A stretch of DNA of 6,821 nt. Source: Acidaminococcaceae bacterium (GTDB lineage Bacteria; Bacillota; Negativicutes; Acidaminococcales; Acidaminococcaceae). The stretch spans positions 1 to 6,821 of the forward strand of contig DOSQ01000115.1 of assembly GCA_003512125.1 (NCBI GenBank), in the 5' to 3' direction. Below the pieces are notes generated by a model. The model saw only the letters and a program-made list of their open reading frames with translations. It was not told the origin of the DNA and did no database searches. The first letter of the stretch is position 1, and every line of letters starts with the position of its first letter. Of the stretch, positions 5,360 to 6,821 are shown in pieces. The translations under genes were made by a program, and so were the position numbers.

Positions 5360-6821
5360 TGCTTTTCCGCCTCCTGACGGCGATGTACCTCCAACGCGAT
5401 CATCAGTACGCCAATATCAGCAGGGGAAACACCGGAAATACGGGAAGCCTGTCCCAGGGAATCGGGCCGCACCTTATCCAGCTTCTCTGCTGCTTCATTG
5501 GATAATTCCTTCAGCGCAAAATAATCGATATCTGCAGGGATTTTTTTATTTTCCAGCCGAAGGGCTTTTTCGACTGCCTGCTTCTGTTTTAAAATATAGC
5601 CTTCGTACTTGCATTGGATTTCCGCCTGTTCCCTGACCACGCCGGAAATCTCCGGTGCGCCAAAAAATACCTGCAGCTTTTCATAGGACATTTCACTGCG
5701 CTTCAGCAGGGTTGCCAGGTTCTCCCCTTTTTTCAGAGGCACGCTGCCGGCAGAAATCAGTTTGGCATTGATTTCTTCTGTCGGGGAAACGAACGCATTC
5801 TGCAGATAATGCATCGCCCGTTCAATTTCAGATCTCTTTTTCGTAAACTTTTCCCAGCGTTCGTCTGTTACCAGACCAATCTCCCGGCCTTTTTCCGTCA
5901 GGCGCAGATCCCCGTTGTCCTGCCGCAGCAGCAGACGGTATTCCGCCCGGGAAGTCATCATCCGGTAGGGTTCATTGGTGCCTTTTGTTACCAGATCGTC
6001 AATCAGCACGCCGATGTAGGCTTCGTTCCGCCCTAATACCAGAGGCGGTTTGCCCTGCAGTTTACGCACCGCGTTGATCCCCGCGATCAGTCCCTGGCCT
6101 GCCGCTTCTTCATAGCCGCTGGTGCCGTTGGACTGACCGGCAGAAAATAATCCTTTGATATGTTTATGTTCCAGAGAAGATTTTAACTGCAGCGGGTCCA
6201 GGCAGTCATAATCAATGGCATATCCGGGACGCATCATTTTTACATGCTCCAGTCCCGGTATGGTCTGCATAAACTGCACTTGCACATCCGCAGGCAGAGC
6301 CGAAGACATGCCCTGCACATACATTTCATTGGTATTTAATCCTTCCGGTTCAATGAACAGCTGGTGCCGTTCCTTATCCTTGAACCGGATGATCTTGGAT
6401 TCAATAGATGGACAATACCGGGGCCCGATTCCTTCCACCAGCCCATTGAACATACCGGAACGAACCAGATTATCTTTAATGATCTGATGAGTGACGGGAG
6501 AAGTATAAGTAAGCCAGCAGGGAACCTGTTCCCGGTGGGTGATACCACTTATATAGGAAAAGTTTCGCAGTTCCGAATCCCCTTCCTGGATCTGCATTTT
6601 GGAAAAATCAAGGCTGCGCCGGTCAACCCGGGCCGGTGTACCGGTTTTAAAACGGGTCAGTTCCACCCCTGCTTCCAACAGCGATTCCGACAGCTTGTTG
6701 GCGCTGCGCAGTCCGTTAGGACCGGATTCATAGTTGACACTGCCGAACACGATCTTACTGCGCAGGTAGGTTCCCGTACATAAAATCACAATGGAAGTTT
6801 CAAACACCTCGCCGGTTTCCG
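5356..6821 (-). CDS. mnmG: tRNA uridine-5-carboxymethylaminomethyl modification enzyme MnmG (GidA), 5' end outside window
   Basis: MnmG, an FAD enzyme, works with the GTPase MnmE to build the cmnm5 group on the wobble uridine of certain tRNAs, using glycine or ammonium and methylenetetrahydrofolate. The last 487 residues are visible. With a usual length of about 620-630, some 140 residues, including the N-terminal FAD-binding GxGxxG, lie beyond the right edge. The frame runs through the edge (ETGEVFETS), so the GTG at 6807 is internal and not a start. Signatures present: ATGTYL-like CTGTYLR, FKTGTPARVDRRSLDFS, GPRYCPSIESKIIRF with the conserved catalytic-type Cys, AGQSNGTSGYEEAAGQG, PYRMMTSRAEYRLLLRQDNG, and the C-terminal RISGVSPADIGVLMIALE that contacts MnmE. 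The usual DNAD near the fourth signature reads DNGD. The stop overlaps the rsmG start by four bases. mnmE is expected upstream, off the edge. Confidence 0.97.
   Translation of the reverse strand, partial: ETGEVFETSIVILCTGTYLRSKIVFGSVNYESGPNGLRSANKLSESLLEAGVELTRFKTGTPARVDRRSLDFSKMQIQEGDSELRNFSYISGITHREQVPCWLTYTSPVTHQIIKDNLVRSGMFNGLVEGIGPRYCPSIESKIIRFKDKERHQLFIEPEGLNTNEMYVQGMSSALPADVQVQFMQTIPGLEHVKMMRPGYAIDYDCLDPLQLKSSLEHKHIKGLFSAGQSNGTSGYEEAAGQGLIAGINAVRKLQGKPPLVLGRNEAYIGVLIDDLVTKGTNEPYRMMTSRAEYRLLLRQDNGDLRLTEKGREIGLVTDERWEKFTKKRSEIERAMHYLQNAFVSPTEEINAKLISAGSVPLKKGENLATLLKRSEMSYEKLQVFFGAPEISGVVREQAEIQCKYEGYILKQKQAVEKALRLENKKIPADIDYFALKELSNEAAEKLDKVRPDSLGQASRISGVSPADIGVLMIALEVHRRQEAEKQ
5370..5375 (-). 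promoter_or_regulatory. Ribosome binding site of rsmG inside mnmG
   Basis: A full AGGAGG on the minus strand lies within the last codons of mnmG, ten bases before ATG 5359. It supports the long rsmG start and the coupling with mnmG. Confidence 0.65.

Noticed and set aside
6805..6807. GTG 6807 as the start of mnmG
   Set aside because: The frame continues with ETGEV to the window edge, matching the internal part of MnmG, so the true start is outside the window.

Overview
The window is a housekeeping stretch of a low-to-mid GC bacterial chromosome in which every gene reads on the minus strand. Read right to left it gives mnmG (5' end outside the window), rsmG, noc, parA (soj), parB (spo0J), a DUF554 membrane protein, and the first 201 codons of a branched-chain amino-acid-type ABC transporter binding lipoprotein. 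The order mnmG-rsmG-noc-parA-parB is the origin-proximal order of Bacillota such as Bacillus subtilis. The Soj- and Noc-like sequences also point to Bacillota. A DUF554 gene after parB and a lipoprotein-type LivK would fit Negativicutes (for example Acidaminococcaceae), but that placement is a guess from style rather than proof. By analogy with B. subtilis, oriC and dnaA should lie beyond the right edge, with these genes transcribed away from the origin.

Right part (4583-6821): mnmG and rsmG overlap by four bases (ATGA) and form a translation-fidelity pair, one modifying the tRNA wobble uridine and the other methylating 16S rRNA. Middle part (1644-4453): noc and parB are ParB-family CTPase paralogues flanking parA. 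Noc carries the Noc-type DNA-specificity residues and ParB the ParB-type ones. The noc-parA gap holds a 14-bp perfect parS core and, beside it, three same-strand DnaA-box motifs (two exact, one with a single mismatch) that cover the best parA promoter candidate. That gap is the most interesting piece of the window, because it could link the initiator DnaA to expression of the segregation operon. parA and parB overlap by eight bases and are probably translationally coupled.

Left part (1-1564): the DUF554 gene follows parB after 79 bases without a clear promoter of its own. A 266-base AT-rich gap (606-871) then carries a perfect-consensus sigma-A promoter (TTGACA, 18 bp, TATAAT) for the binding-protein gene, with several palindromes around it.

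There are no RNA genes, mobile elements, CRISPR arrays or signs of recent transfer. The coding content is conserved and ordinary. The points worth a second look are regulatory (noc-parA gap, livK promoter), start-codon corrections for parA and parB, and unusual residues in the two ParB paralogues.
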